Shown here: piece after piece, positions 8,780 to 17,214 of the stretch | How positions within the stretch are numbered: the first letter of the stretch is position 1 | Layout of the letters: the number at the start of each line of letters is the position of its first letter | NCBI RefSeq assembly: GCF_000473225.1 | Contig: NZ_KI421509.1 | Location: forward strand, 190,362 to 254,361 | Direction: 5' to 3' | DNA from: Sedimentitalea nanhaiensis DSM 24252 | Lineage (GTDB): Bacteria > Pseudomonadota > Alphaproteobacteria > Rhodobacterales > Rhodobacteraceae | Length of the DNA: 64,000 nt | Made by a program: the position numbers and the translations under genes | The notes under the pieces: model-generated | What the model saw: only the letters and a program-made list of their open reading frames with translations | Told to the model about the DNA's origin: nothing | Database searches by the model: none

Positions 8780-9271
8780 ATGGACCACGACGTGCGCGCG
8801 GTGATCGAGGCCAGCGCGGTGCGGCGCTGGATCGGGGTGGGAATGCTGGCGGCCATAGCGTTTCTGATGGTCTACGGGGCGTTTTCGAGCCCGCCCAACC
8901 CGCTGTGGCAGACGGTTCTGATCGGATTGGCGGCTGTGGTTCTGTGGATCGCCTTGCGTCTGTGGCAAGCGACGGCATTCCGGATCGAATTGACCGATGA
9001 TGGATTGCGCGACAGCAGCGGAGCCGAGATCGCGCGCCTGTCCGACATCAAGTCCGTGCAGCGCGGATCGTTCGCCTTCAAGCCGACCAACGGGTTTCTG
9101 TTGCGCACCCGCACCACGGGCGCGCGCGCCTGGCGACCGGGTTTGTGGTGGCGGTTCGGGTCGCGGATCGGGATTGGCGGCGTCACCCCCGCCCATCAGG
9201 CCAAGTATATGGCCGAGGCGCTGGCAACGCGGTTGGCCGAACGCGATCAGGCGTCCAGCCATTTGATCTGA
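8780..9271 (+). CDS. Small membrane protein of unknown function
   Basis: A 163-residue protein with two predicted membrane helices (about residues 18-36 and 43-61) followed by a soluble domain. The soluble part (FRIELTDDGLRDSSG, then SVQRGSFAFKP and a run of aromatic and arginine residues) looks like a PH-type beta domain as in bacterial membrane PH proteins, but this is only a pattern impression. An AAGGCGGGAC ribosome site precedes the ATG. Its last 25 nt overlap tail to tail with the TadE-like gene on the other strand. Confidence 0.75.
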   Translation: MDHDVRAVIEASAVRRWIGVGMLAAIAFLMVYGAFSSPPNPLWQTVLIGLAAVVLWIALRLWQATAFRIELTDDGLRDSSGAEIARLSDIKSVQRGSFAFKPTNGFLLRTRTTGARAWRPGLWWRFGSRIGIGGVTPAHQAKYMAEALATRLAERDQASSHLI

Positions 9272-9801
9272 TCGACGAAACGCGGACGGGTAAAGACGAA
9301 ATTCTCAAGGACCAGATCGTTCAGGCCGATCTTGAACAGCGGCTCGAACTCGTTGTTGGTCTCGACAAGGATGACGATCTCATTGTCCGGCATGGTTGGC
9401 AACCTGTCGGCCAGGTCTGACACGTTTGCGTCGGTCAGCTCTGCGGGAAAACCCCGATTGGCCGACCAGTTGACATAATAGCGGTTGTCCGGCCCGTCCC
9501 AGCGGATCACGGTGATCCGCATGGAGCTGTTGGAGGGCGTGCGTGTCATCATGTCGAACAGGTTCACCATGCTGTCGATATAGGCGTCGTTGATATCGCT
9601 GGTCTCGCGCGAAATCAGGTCGCTGATCGTATAGGCGGCCTTCAAATTGGACGCGCTTTGCTGGTAGCCTTGGAAATAGACATATGAGGCCATGAACGAC
9701 CAGAAGATGAACGGGATCGCGATCACGAATTCTACGATGATGCTGCCGCGCGTGTCGTCGGCAAAGGCCCTGAGGCGGCGGATCAGACGGTGCTTAAACA
9801 T
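9247..9801 (-). CDS. TadE-like pilus assembly protein
   Basis: A 184-residue minor-pilin-like protein and third gene of the operon. The N-terminus has basic residues, then DDTRGSIIVEFVIAIPFIFW with the conserved glutamate of the TadE/prepilin-like transmembrane segment, and a soluble C-terminal domain. TadE proteins are inner-membrane or secreted pseudopilins of Flp pilus systems. It starts 3 bp after the preceding TadE-like gene ends. No other Flp pilus genes (secretin, ATPase, prepilin peptidase) are in the window. Confidence 0.85.
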   Translation of the reverse strand: MFKHRLIRRLRAFADDTRGSIIVEFVIAIPFIFWSFMASYVYFQGYQQSASNLKAAYTISDLISRETSDINDAYIDSMVNLFDMMTRTPSNSSMRITVIRWDGPDNRYYVNWSANRGFPAELTDANVSDLADRLPTMPDNEIVILVETNNEFEPLFKIGLNDLVLENFVFTRPRFVDQIKWLDA

Positions 9802-9804
9802 GGC

Positions 9805-10344
9805 TTACCTCGGTTCCTGGACAAAGACCGAAGTAGAGACCAGCGCGTACTGACCGGCGCCGTCCTTCTTGATGCTCTTGCCCAGCCCGGTGGTCGGAAA
9901 GATCGGTTTGATCTTGGCGCAGGCCCGCAGGATCATCAGTTCGTTGTCCTTGGCATCGTTCTTGAACATGGTCTTGGGCTGCACTTCCTTAGAGGCATCG
10001 GTACAGGTCACCTCGCGCGAGACACCCACCCAGTCACGCGGATCTACCTGGACCATTTCCAGTTTCAGGTTGTTGCCGCAATCCTTGATGAACCCGGCGC
10101 GCTGACAGATCCGGTTCTTGATCTCGTCATATTGCGGTGCGGTGCCGGTGCTCAGGCGAATGTCGCGCACGGTCAGATCCATGGCGCGCTCCAGCCCGGA
10201 ATGGTTCAGTGTCATCATCCCCACTTCGATGCTGGACAACATGATCATCAGCATCGCCGGAAACGTCAGCACAAATTCGAGGGTCGCAACACCGTCTTCG
10301 CGGCGCAGAAACCGGCGTGCCGGTTGCAGGAATGAACGGATCAT
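9805..10344 (-). CDS. TadE-family protein
   Basis: A 179-residue protein with the classical TadE N-terminus: RREDGVATLEFVLTFPAML at about residues 14-32, containing the conserved E before the hydrophobic helix. The rest is a soluble domain with three or four cysteines (CQRAGFIKDC, REVTC, LRAC) that could form disulfides outside the cytoplasm. It overlaps the upstream vWA gene by 4 nt (ATGA), so translation is probably coupled. It belongs to the same three-gene operon. Confidence 0.87.
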   Translation of the reverse strand: MIRSFLQPARRFLRREDGVATLEFVLTFPAMLMIMLSSIEVGMMTLNHSGLERAMDLTVRDIRLSTGTAPQYDEIKNRICQRAGFIKDCGNNLKLEMVQVDPRDWVGVSREVTCTDASKEVQPKTMFKNDAKDNELMILRACAKIKPIFPTTGLGKSIKKDGAGQYALVSTSVFVQEPR

Positions 10345-12041
10345 TGGGTCAACCTCAGCTTGCGGATCGAGCTGGCGATCGAGGCAAACGCATCGTCGAT
10401 CTTGATGCCGCTTCCGTCGGCCTTGACCTCGAAATAATGGGCGTCGGAACTGGCACAGTCCTTGAGCACGGCGCGCCCGTTGCTGGGGGCCTCAAAGGCG
10501 ATGGCAAAGACGATGATCTGCTGGTTCTTGGCGGTATCGCAGATTGCCTTGGTGCGGGCGTTCTTGACGGTTGCGTTCACATAGTTGCGAACGCTGGAAT
10601 ACCATTGGCTATAGGCGGTGCTATCGTTCATGAACGGATAATACCGGCGTTTGACATTGGCTTTGAGCGATACATACGCCCACAGATCCGGGTATTCGAC
10701 GTTGGCCGCCGATCCGTCCTCGGTCCGGTCCTGGCAGGACCAGTTCCACGTATCGTAGCCGACACAGCCCATGCCGTCCTGCCCATAGGGATGGTCTGCC
10801 CATTTGTCTTCATGCGGCCAGTAATAGGCGTCATAGGGCGGGTAGTAGACTGACCAGCGGTCCTCGTCGTCGTTGAACCACAGGTCGGACGGACCCTCGC
10901 GGTACCCGTCATTAACGTAATATTGGCTGGTATTCTCGCCGTCGGTCATCAGCACCAGCACTTTCAGGGTCTCGCCGTCGTTGTAGCTCTGCGGGCGGTT
11001 GGCGAATTCGGCCGGAACCGCGCCCGCGGCGATCATCTCGCCGATGACCGGGCGCAGGCTGGGGTCCAGCAACGCGGTGCCCCATTTCATCCCCACGTCG
11101 ATCGATGTGTTGCCGCGTGCCGTCAGATTGCTGATGTAGTTCTTCAGCACCGTTACATCGTTTTGCATCGCCAGAATTTCACGATCAGGCAAAGCTTCGC
11201 ATACCGGCAGGGTGCTGCTGTTGTCGCCCATCAACACCTTTGGATTATTGTCCATCCCGTCATAGTCCTTCCAAGGATCGAAATGCATGGTGCGTTGATA
11301 GGGTTGGGATGCCGACAGGGACGGGCTGTCGAAATCCGCGCTTTCGAAATTGATACAGTTGGAATACTCATGCTCGTCCGAGACGTTGAACTGTTGCATC
11401 AACACATCCGGAACCGACACCTGGGTTGCATAGGGCACGATGGAAATCGACAGGTCGCCCTCTGCGCTGTTTTCATCCATTGTGTCGACAAAATCGCGGG
11501 CGGCGACGATCAGGTTGGGCAGCCGACTGTTCTGGTTCATCGATCCCGAGACGTCCAGGACCATCGAAATTTCGACCCCGTCGATCCGTTCTTCCGCAGT
11601 GCCTGCCGCTGGTGCGGTCAGGGTATCGACGCCGTTCATATGCATGAACAACGTATTCATATCCGCACTGGCCGTGGCCGAGACCACCCGGTATCCGATG
11701 CCCTCATCCACAGAGACCGACGCAAGATAGTCGCCCAGCCCGGACTTGGCGAAATAGTCCTGCACCACGGATTCGGGTTGCATGGGCTGATCGAGGTCGG
11801 CGGCGGCCAGAACCGCACGGTCCAACGTGTACTGCAACCGCGAGCGGTCGCGCTCAAATCGCATCAGATCGACCCCGATACCGCCGATCAACAGAATGAT
11901 GAGAAAGGCATAAAGCGAGAAAATCAGCATTGCGCCACTTTCGTCGCGCCGGAATTTGGTCAGATACCCCATTGTGCAAAGCCAAGGTGACACCGGCCCG
12001 TTCGGTTCTCTGATCCTGGTCGGTCCTGGCCGAAAATTCAT
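10341..12041 (-). CDS. TadG-like protein with von Willebrand factor A domain
   Basis: A 566-residue pilus-assembly-like protein. Residues about 32-58 form the TadE/TadG-type membrane anchor (RRDESGAML then a hydrophobic helix). A vWA domain follows with a complete MIDAS start, DVSGSM at 163-168, and a later LVLMTDGENT segment. Between roughly residues 380 and 455 there is an insertion unusually rich in W, Y, D and P. The ATG at 12041 has an AGAGGTGA ribosome site; a second in-frame ATG at 11972 would trim 23 residues to the usual TadG start but has no clear site. It leads the operon with two TadE-like genes. Confidence 0.85.
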   Translation of the reverse strand: MNFRPGPTRIREPNGPVSPWLCTMGYLTKFRRDESGAMLIFSLYAFLIILLIGGIGVDLMRFERDRSRLQYTLDRAVLAAADLDQPMQPESVVQDYFAKSGLGDYLASVSVDEGIGYRVVSATASADMNTLFMHMNGVDTLTAPAAGTAEERIDGVEISMVLDVSGSMNQNSRLPNLIVAARDFVDTMDENSAEGDLSISIVPYATQVSVPDVLMQQFNVSDEHEYSNCINFESADFDSPSLSASQPYQRTMHFDPWKDYDGMDNNPKVLMGDNSSTLPVCEALPDREILAMQNDVTVLKNYISNLTARGNTSIDVGMKWGTALLDPSLRPVIGEMIAAGAVPAEFANRPQSYNDGETLKVLVLMTDGENTSQYYVNDGYREGPSDLWFNDDEDRWSVYYPPYDAYYWPHEDKWADHPYGQDGMGCVGYDTWNWSCQDRTEDGSAANVEYPDLWAYVSLKANVKRRYYPFMNDSTAYSQWYSSVRNYVNATVKNARTKAICDTAKNQQIIVFAIAFEAPSNGRAVLKDCASSDAHYFEVKADGSGIKIDDAFASIASSIRKLRLTQ

Positions 12042-12376
12042 GTGTCACCTCTTTGCCAATGGCGGCATCTGAAACGCCGGATACATTAACTCGGGACCTG
12101 AATGGCTTGAAATCTTGTCCGAAATTGGGCGAAATCTGTCAAAATTCATGCCATAAATGTACAAGTTTCGCGACGATGGCCGCGGCCCCGCTTCACCGTT
12201 TCGCATCCCGCTACAATCGCCGAAATAGGCCGGTGAAACACTGAAACCTGTAAACGGGGCGAGTCTGCGGTTTCACATTCTGCTCAAAAAGGTCGCACTG
12301 ATTAATGATCTCGTCATAGTCTGAGAGGCACGACATCAACGACAGCGAGTCGTTGCTCATTTTGGAAGGACCGGAA
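12042..12376. other. Divergent promoter region, no gene seen
   Basis: This 335-bp gap lies between the TadG-like gene (minus) and the glutamate dehydrogenase gene (plus). It contains the ribosome sites of both and several similar short GGTTTCAC/GGTGAAAC stretches near 12232-12275. I see no convincing coding sequence and cannot assign specific promoters. Confidence 0.45.
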
Positions 12377-13807
12377 ATGACCCTCAAGCACGAACCCAGT
12401 TTTCGCGAAAGTGTGGATTTGATGTTCAATCGCGCGGTGGCGCTGATGGACCTGCCACCGGGGCTTGAGGAAAAGATCCGGGTTTGCAACGCGACCTATA
12501 CCGTGCGTTTCGGGGTTCGGCTGCGGGGGCAGATCCAGACCTTTACCGGCTATCGCTCTGTCCACTCCGAACACATGGAACCGGTCAAGGGGGGCATCCG
12601 CTTTGCCAGCAATGTGCACCAGGACGAGGTCGAGGCGCTGGCGGCGCTGATGACCTATAAATGTGCCCTGGTCGAAGCGCCTTTTGGCGGCTCCAAGGGC
12701 GGATTGCGGATTGACCCGCGCCAGTATGACGAGCACGAGCTCGAACTGATCACCCGCCGGTTCGCCTATGAACTGGCCAAGCGCGACCTGATCCATCCCA
12801 GCCAGAATGTGCCAGCACCTGACATGGGCACGGGCGAGCGTGAGATGGCCTGGATCGCCGATCAATATGCGCGCATGAACACCACCGATATCAACGCGCG
12901 GGCCTGTGTCACCGGCAAACCGCTGAACGCGGGCGGCATCGCCGGCCGGGTCGAGGCAACCGGGCGCGGGGTGCAATACGCCCTGCAGGAATTCTTCCGC
13001 CATCCCGAAGATATCGAAAAGGCCGGGCTCAGCGGCTCGCTGGATGGCAAACGCGTCATCGTGCAGGGGTTGGGCAATGTGGGATATCACGCTGCCAAGT
13101 TCCTGGCCGACGAAGATGGCGCGATCGTCACGGGCATCATCGAACGGGACGGCGCGCTGTTTAATCCGGCCGGGCTGGATGTGGATGCGGTTTACAACTG
13201 GATCAAGGGACGGGGCGGGGTCACCGGCTTTCCGGACGCGGCCCATACCGCCGAAGGCGGCGCGGTGCTGGAGGAAGACTGCGACATCCTGATCCCGGCC
13301 GCTCTGGAGGGGGTGATCAACCTGACCAATGCCGACCGCATCAAGGCACCGCTGATCATCGAGGCCGCCAATGGTCCGATCACCGCCGGGGCCGATGACA
13401 TTCTGCGCGCCAAAGGCACCGTCATTATTCCGGATATGTATGCCAACGCCGGTGGTGTCACCGTGTCTTATTTCGAATGGGTCAAGAATCTCAGCCATAT
13501 CCGTTTCGGACGGATGCAGCGCCGTCAGGAAGAGGCGCGTCACCAGCTGGTGATTGATGAACTGGAACGCCTTGACCGGTATCTCGGCGACGCCTGGTCG
13601 ATGACCCCGGACTTCAAAAAGAAATATCTGCGCGGCGCGGACGAACTGGAACTGGTCCGCTCGGGTCTGGATGACACGATGCGCATTGCCTATCAGTCGA
13701 TGCGCGCGGTCTGGCACAGCCGTGACAATGTCGAAGATCTGCGCACCGCCGCCTATCTGGTGTCGATCGAAAAGGTCGCTGCCAGTTACCGCGCCAAGGG
13801 GTTGTAG
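12377..13807 (+). CDS. Glu/Leu/Phe/Val dehydrogenase (glutamate dehydrogenase)
   Basis: A 476-residue enzyme that interconverts glutamate and 2-oxoglutarate with release or capture of ammonium. Conserved active-site segments are KGGIRFA near residue 74, PFGGSKGGL (catalytic-site lysines) near 99 and the proline-rich VPAPDMGTGEREM near 143. The Rossmann domain has GLGNVGYHAAK, and C-terminal segments read ANGPIT and YANAGGVTVSYFEWVKN. The start at 12377 follows GGAAGGACCGG; the ORF's earlier ATG at 12353 lacks a site. Coenzyme preference is not evident from sequence. Confidence 0.93.
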   Translation: MTLKHEPSFRESVDLMFNRAVALMDLPPGLEEKIRVCNATYTVRFGVRLRGQIQTFTGYRSVHSEHMEPVKGGIRFASNVHQDEVEALAALMTYKCALVEAPFGGSKGGLRIDPRQYDEHELELITRRFAYELAKRDLIHPSQNVPAPDMGTGEREMAWIADQYARMNTTDINARACVTGKPLNAGGIAGRVEATGRGVQYALQEFFRHPEDIEKAGLSGSLDGKRVIVQGLGNVGYHAAKFLADEDGAIVTGIIERDGALFNPAGLDVDAVYNWIKGRGGVTGFPDAAHTAEGGAVLEEDCDILIPAALEGVINLTNADRIKAPLIIEAANGPITAGADDILRAKGTVIIPDMYANAGGVTVSYFEWVKNLSHIRFGRMQRRQEEARHQLVIDELERLDRYLGDAWSMTPDFKKKYLRGADELELVRSGLDDTMRIAYQSMRAVWHSRDNVEDLRTAAYLVSIEKVAASYRAKGL

Positions 13808-13824
13808 CGGCCGGAAGCGAAAAA

Positions 13825-13846
13825 GGGGCGGCACCACGGCCGCCCC
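13825..13846 (-). terminator. GC-rich hairpin, terminator-like on the minus strand
   Basis: GGGGCGGC at 13825-13832 pairs with GCCGCCCC at 13839-13846 around a 6-nt loop. On the minus strand the hairpin is followed by five T residues (the A run at 13820-13824), as in intrinsic terminators. It also lies 18 bp after the glutamate dehydrogenase stop, but on the plus strand no T tract follows. Confidence 0.55.
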
Positions 13847-14022
13847 GCGAACGAGACAGCCCGGTGGGCCGCAGAACCGATGTGCGCGCTGCGCCCCCCG
13901 TCGCGGTAAGGAAAAAATGCGGCTCCTGGGTGTCCAGTGACCAACATCCGTCGATCCTCGGCGCCGTTGAAACAGAACATGCCTGTGGCGTCATTCGCCA
14001 TGGTTCCGGCAAAGCCGGTCGG

Positions 14023-14901
14023 TCAGGGCAGGGCCTTGAGATAGGCGGCAATAGCGGCCCGATCGTCGGGGTCCAGATGCGCCATGCCCGCCACGACCTT
14101 GGCCATTTGTCCGCCTGCGCTGTCGTACTCCGGGGTGAAACCGGTCTCCAGGTAATAGGCGATATCGCCCGCGCTCCAGGTCAGGTTCGCCGGATCAATG
14201 GCCGGAATTTTGCCCTTGCCCGATGGGTTGGGCGCGCCCTGCATCCAGCGGCTGCGGTCCAGCCCCCCGGTGATGTCGCGCGGCGTGTGGCATTCGGCGC
14301 AATGGCCCAGGGCTTCGACCAGATACCGCCCGCGTTCGATTTCGGGTGTCGATGCCTGGGTCAGAGTCCACTCTTCCGTCAGGTTGATACGTTTCCACAG
14401 CCCCAGCCCGCGCCGGATATTGAACGGAAACGACAGCTCGTGCGGCAGGCTGGCAACGTCCGAGACCGGCAGCGTATCCATATACGCTTTCAGATCCGCG
14501 ACATCCTGCGTCCGCATGTGGGTATAGGTCGTATAGGGCAGGGCGGGATACAGGTGCTGCCCCTGGGGCGATACGCCCGCGATCAGCGCATTGGCCAGGT
14601 CCTGCGCGCTCCACGCGCCGATGCCGGCCGGGCCTGGTGAAATATTGGGGGCCAGAAAGGTTCCGAACGGGCTGTCGATGCGATAGCCGCCGGACAGCAC
14701 CAGTTTTTCTTCGCCCTCGGCCTTGGGGGCGGCATGGCAGGACGCACAGCCGCCCGCCCAGAATACGGTCTCGCCCCGCTCCGGGTCCCCGACCAGCCCG
14801 TTCATTGCATCCGCGGGCAGAGTGTTCGGCCGGCTCAGCACCCAAAGCGCACCAGCTACAGCAAGACCCAGAATCACCACGACTTTCAAAAAACTGCGCA
14901 T
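14023..14901 (-). CDS. Diheme cytochrome c
   Basis: A 292-residue membrane-anchored or secreted cytochrome. The first 22 residues form a hydrophobic signal anchor. Two CXXCH haem attachment sites are present, CASCH near residue 52 and CAECH near 205, with downstream methionine candidates (the GGQMAKV region near the end). This layout fits diheme cytochromes acting as electron carriers or dehydrogenase partners. It follows the cytochrome c-prime-like gene by 82 bp in the same direction, so the pair may be an operon. The electron donor is unknown. Confidence 0.9.
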   Translation of the reverse strand: MRSFLKVVVILGLAVAGALWVLSRPNTLPADAMNGLVGDPERGETVFWAGGCASCHAAPKAEGEEKLVLSGGYRIDSPFGTFLAPNISPGPAGIGAWSAQDLANALIAGVSPQGQHLYPALPYTTYTHMRTQDVADLKAYMDTLPVSDVASLPHELSFPFNIRRGLGLWKRINLTEEWTLTQASTPEIERGRYLVEALGHCAECHTPRDITGGLDRSRWMQGAPNPSGKGKIPAIDPANLTWSAGDIAYYLETGFTPEYDSAGGQMAKVVAGMAHLDPDDRAAIAAYLKALP

Positions 14902-14939
14902 CGGTCCGGCCTGCCTGCTTATCGAGGTGTCACGTTTCA

Positions 14940-14959
14940 GGGGCGGCCAAGGCCGCCCC
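14940..14959 (-). repeat. Hairpin between the two cytochrome genes
   Basis: GGGGCGGCC pairs with GGCCGCCCC over a 2-nt centre at 14949-14950, giving a perfect 9-bp inverted repeat in the 82-bp spacer between the upstream and downstream cytochrome genes. There is no T run after it on either strand, so it may stabilise or process the transcript and need not terminate it. Confidence 0.5.
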
Positions 14960-14983
14960 CGGGGTCTTCAGGGAACATAGGGA

Positions 14984-15472
14984 TCAGTCGTCGGCTTTGC
15001 GATAGGTCTCGTGGCAGGATCCACAGCTTTTGCCCAACGGGCCGATGGCGCCGCGCAGTGAGTCCAGCCCACCACCCGCTGCCGCCTCCATCGCGGTTGC
15101 GGCGTCGGCCAGAGCCATGGCCTTTTTGCCGACGTCGCTGTCTGCCGCCCAAATCGCGGGCAGGGCCTCGGTCATTTCGTCCCCCAGGGCCACGTTGTCG
15201 GACCCTTGCGGCCACAGCCGGGACTGATCCAGCTTGGACAAGGCGGCCAGGTTGGCCGCAGCAGCGCTGGCGGCGGCGGCGTCATATTCGACATCGCCCT
15301 TGGCCATGCCGCCCAACAGACTGATGTTGAACGCGTACAATGTCATTTGAGACTGCCGCGCCTTGACGGCGGCATTGATCGCCTTGGTGTCGGGGCCGTT
15401 ATCGCTGATGGCCGCAGTGCCGACAACTGCCGCAATCGCTGCACCTGCAATCAGTCCAAATCCGTATTTCAT
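14984..15472 (-). CDS. Cytochrome c-prime-like (class II) cytochrome
   Basis: A 162-residue periplasmic cytochrome. It has a signal peptide (MKYGFGLIAGAAIAAVVGTA) and a single haem motif CGSCHETYRK close to the C-terminus, the hallmark of the four-helix cytochrome c-prime class. These proteins bind NO or CO or carry electrons. The start at 15472 follows a GGAGGTTCTCG site. A LysR regulator is divergently transcribed from the same intergenic region. Confidence 0.92.
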   Translation of the reverse strand: MKYGFGLIAGAAIAAVVGTAAISDNGPDTKAINAAVKARQSQMTLYAFNISLLGGMAKGDVEYDAAAASAAAANLAALSKLDQSRLWPQGSDNVALGDEMTEALPAIWAADSDVGKKAMALADAATAMEAAAGGGLDSLRGAIGPLGKSCGSCHETYRKADD

Positions 15473-15508
15473 CGAGAACCTCCATGGGGAAAACCGTGTC
15501 ACTCGGGT

Positions 15509-15540
15509 CAGTATACATGTGTCGATTTCTAGATATACTG
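15509..15540. promoter_or_regulatory. Inverted repeat in cytochrome/LysR divergent promoter
   Basis: CAGTATA at 15509-15515 and TATACTG at 15534-15540 are exact inverted repeats separated by 18 bp. The right arm contains a TATACT stretch that could be a -10 element. The pair lies in the 96-bp region between the cytochrome c-prime-like gene and the LysR-family gene, where a LysR protein would be expected to bind. Binding is inferred. Confidence 0.4.
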
Positions 15541-15568
15541 GAAAAAAACGCAGAGTGCCTCATCATTC

Positions 15569-16429
15569 ATGCACAACCTCAACTGGGACAACCTTCGCTT
15601 TGTGCTGACCGTGGCCGAGCATGGCTCGGTCAGCGCCGCAGCACGTCGGCTGGGAGTCAACCATGCCACGGTCCTGCGCCGGGTGGCGGCGTTTGAAGCC
15701 GACCACGGCGGTGCAGTGTTTGAAAAAACCGCCACCGGCTATCGTGTGTTGCCGGACCGGGCGCGGGTGATCGAAGCCGCCCGTGAGGTCGAGAATGCTG
15801 TGCTGTCGGTGGAACGTCTTATGCACGGGGCAATGGCGCCGTTGCGTGGCGTGGTTCGAGTGTCGACCACGGATTCGATCTGTCAGTTGATATTGCCGCC
15901 GCTGGTGGCACGGCTGAAATCCGAATCGTCCGAACTGAAAGTCGACCTGCTGAGCAGCAACAACCATCTGGACTTCACGCGCATGCAGGCGGATATCTCG
16001 GTGCGTCCCACTCAGACCCTGCCCGAGGATATGGCCGGTGAAACGCGCTCGGATCTGGCTTTTGCGGCCTATTCCCGGCCGGGTGCCGCCAAGACATGGC
16101 TGGGTCTGTCCGGGCCGCTGGCGCGATCGGCCCCGGCGCAATGGATGGCGACGCATGTTCGGCAGGATCAGATTACCACCGGGGCCGACAGTTTCCTGGT
16201 GCTGCGGGAACTGGCACTGCTGGGCATGGGAACGGCGATCCTGCCGGTGTTTGTCGGAGACACCACCGCCGGGCTGCTCCGCAGACCGACGGCCATGCCC
16301 GGGATCTCGGTGCCGATCTGGGTCGGCACTCATTCCGATCTGCGCGACGTGCCGCGTATCCGCATCGTGCGCGACCGGATTCTGGACTATCTGTCACAGC
16401 GTGCCGGTCTGTTGGGCGGTACCGGCTAG
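15569..16429 (+). CDS. LysR-family transcriptional regulator
   Basis: A 286-residue regulator. The N-terminal winged helix-turn-helix spans about residues 4-63 (NLRFVLTVAEHGSVSAAARRL, of which GSVSAAARRL is typical). A substrate-binding domain follows (VRVSTTDSICQLILPPLVARL onward), slightly shorter than the usual 300 residues. No strong ribosome site precedes the ATG. It is divergent from the cytochrome pair and may control it; the effector is unknown. Confidence 0.9.
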   Translation: MHNLNWDNLRFVLTVAEHGSVSAAARRLGVNHATVLRRVAAFEADHGGAVFEKTATGYRVLPDRARVIEAAREVENAVLSVERLMHGAMAPLRGVVRVSTTDSICQLILPPLVARLKSESSELKVDLLSSNNHLDFTRMQADISVRPTQTLPEDMAGETRSDLAFAAYSRPGAAKTWLGLSGPLARSAPAQWMATHVRQDQITTGADSFLVLRELALLGMGTAILPVFVGDTTAGLLRRPTAMPGISVPIWVGTHSDLRDVPRIRIVRDRILDYLSQRAGLLGGTG

Positions 16430-16438
16430 GGCCGCCGG

Positions 16439-16600
16439 TCAGCGCCGCATGCGCTGCGCCGTGGCCCACTCGGGCCACAGGCCCAGCCATTCCAGAGCCA
16501 CGATGCCGAGGCACAACGCGATCACGCCAAACACCAGCACCACACGGCGCGCGGAGGGCGGGTTGCGCGCCCAGCGGGACATGCGCAACAGCCAGCGCAT
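16439..16600 (-). CDS. Small membrane protein downstream of hpt
   Basis: A 53-residue protein beginning MRWLLRMSRWARNPPS with one predicted membrane helix (RVVLVFGVIALCLGIVALEW) and a basic N-terminus. Its ATG lies 1 nt after the hpt stop codon (TGAGATG), implying translational coupling. I recall similar small proteins next to hpt in other Rhodobacteraceae but cannot confirm this here. Function unknown. Confidence 0.65.
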   Translation of the reverse strand: MRWLLRMSRWARNPPSARRVVLVFGVIALCLGIVALEWLGLWPEWATAQRMRR

Positions 16601-16601
16601 C

Positions 16602-17138
16602 TCAGGTGAACCGCACCTTGCCGATATAGGGCAGGTTGCGGTTGCGTTGGGCAAAATCGATGCCATAGCCGACAACGAACTCGTCGGGGATGTCAAAGCC
16701 GATCCAGTCGGCGCGGTAATCCACCTCGCGGCGGCTGGGCTTGTCCAGCAGGGCAATGGATTTCAGCCGCGCCGGATTGCGGCTGGCCAGCAGATGGGTC
16801 ACGTGGTTCAGCGTGTGCCCGGTGTCCACGATGTCTTCGACCACCAGCACGTCGCGGCCTTCGATTGCGCCGCGCAGGTCCTTGAGAATGCGCACCTCGC
16901 GGCTGCTTTCGGTGGCATCGCCATAAGACGACGCTTCGAGGAAATCGACCTCGATAGGCAGATCCAGCTCGCGCACCAGATCGGCGATGAACACAAAGCT
17001 GCCCCGCAACAGGCCTACCACAACCAACTTGTCGGTGTCGCCGAACTCCGCGACGATTTCGCGGCACAGCGTCTCGATTCGAGCGGCGATGGCCTTGGCC
17101 GTAATCATTTCGTCGATGACATATGGACGCTCTGTCAT
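16602..17138 (-). CDS. hpt: Hypoxanthine phosphoribosyltransferase
   Basis: Salvages hypoxanthine (and usually guanine) with PRPP. The 178-residue length fits the family. The PRPP-binding loop is [13 protein letters not shown] near residue 97, preceded by the GLLRGSFVF flexible-loop segment; the C-terminus has the purine-site [11 protein letters not shown]. The start at 17138 has AGGGGACAGC upstream; the ORF's longer start at 17195 adds 19 non-conserved residues. It is divergent from the COQ10-like gene. Confidence 0.95.
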   Translation of the reverse strand: MTERPYVIDEMITAKAIAARIETLCREIVAEFGDTDKLVVVGLLRGSFVFIADLVRELDLPIEVDFLEASSYGDATESSREVRILKDLRGAIEGRDVLVVEDIVDTGHTLNHVTHLLASRNPARLKSIALLDKPSRREVDYRADWIGFDIPDEFVVGYGIDFAQRNRNLPYIGKVRFT

Positions 17139-17214
17139 GCTGTCCCCTTGATCTTTTGGCGCCAACATACGACATGACGCGCCACTGTCACCCAAGAAAC
17201 GGCCCCATTGACTG

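Noticed and set aside
12314-13837. 507-codon open frame antisense to glutamate dehydrogenase
   Set aside because: Mirror image of a conserved enzyme gene; no protein motif or ribosome site supports it.
13825-13846. Hairpin as a plus-strand terminator of glutamate dehydrogenase
   Set aside because: No T tract follows on the plus strand; only the minus strand has the T run, so I call it minus-strand terminator-like.
13786-14001. 71-codon minus-strand ORF between the diheme cytochrome and glutamate dehydrogenase genes
   Set aside because: It runs through a terminator-like hairpin and into the dehydrogenase end, has no family resemblance, and only a weak ribosome site.
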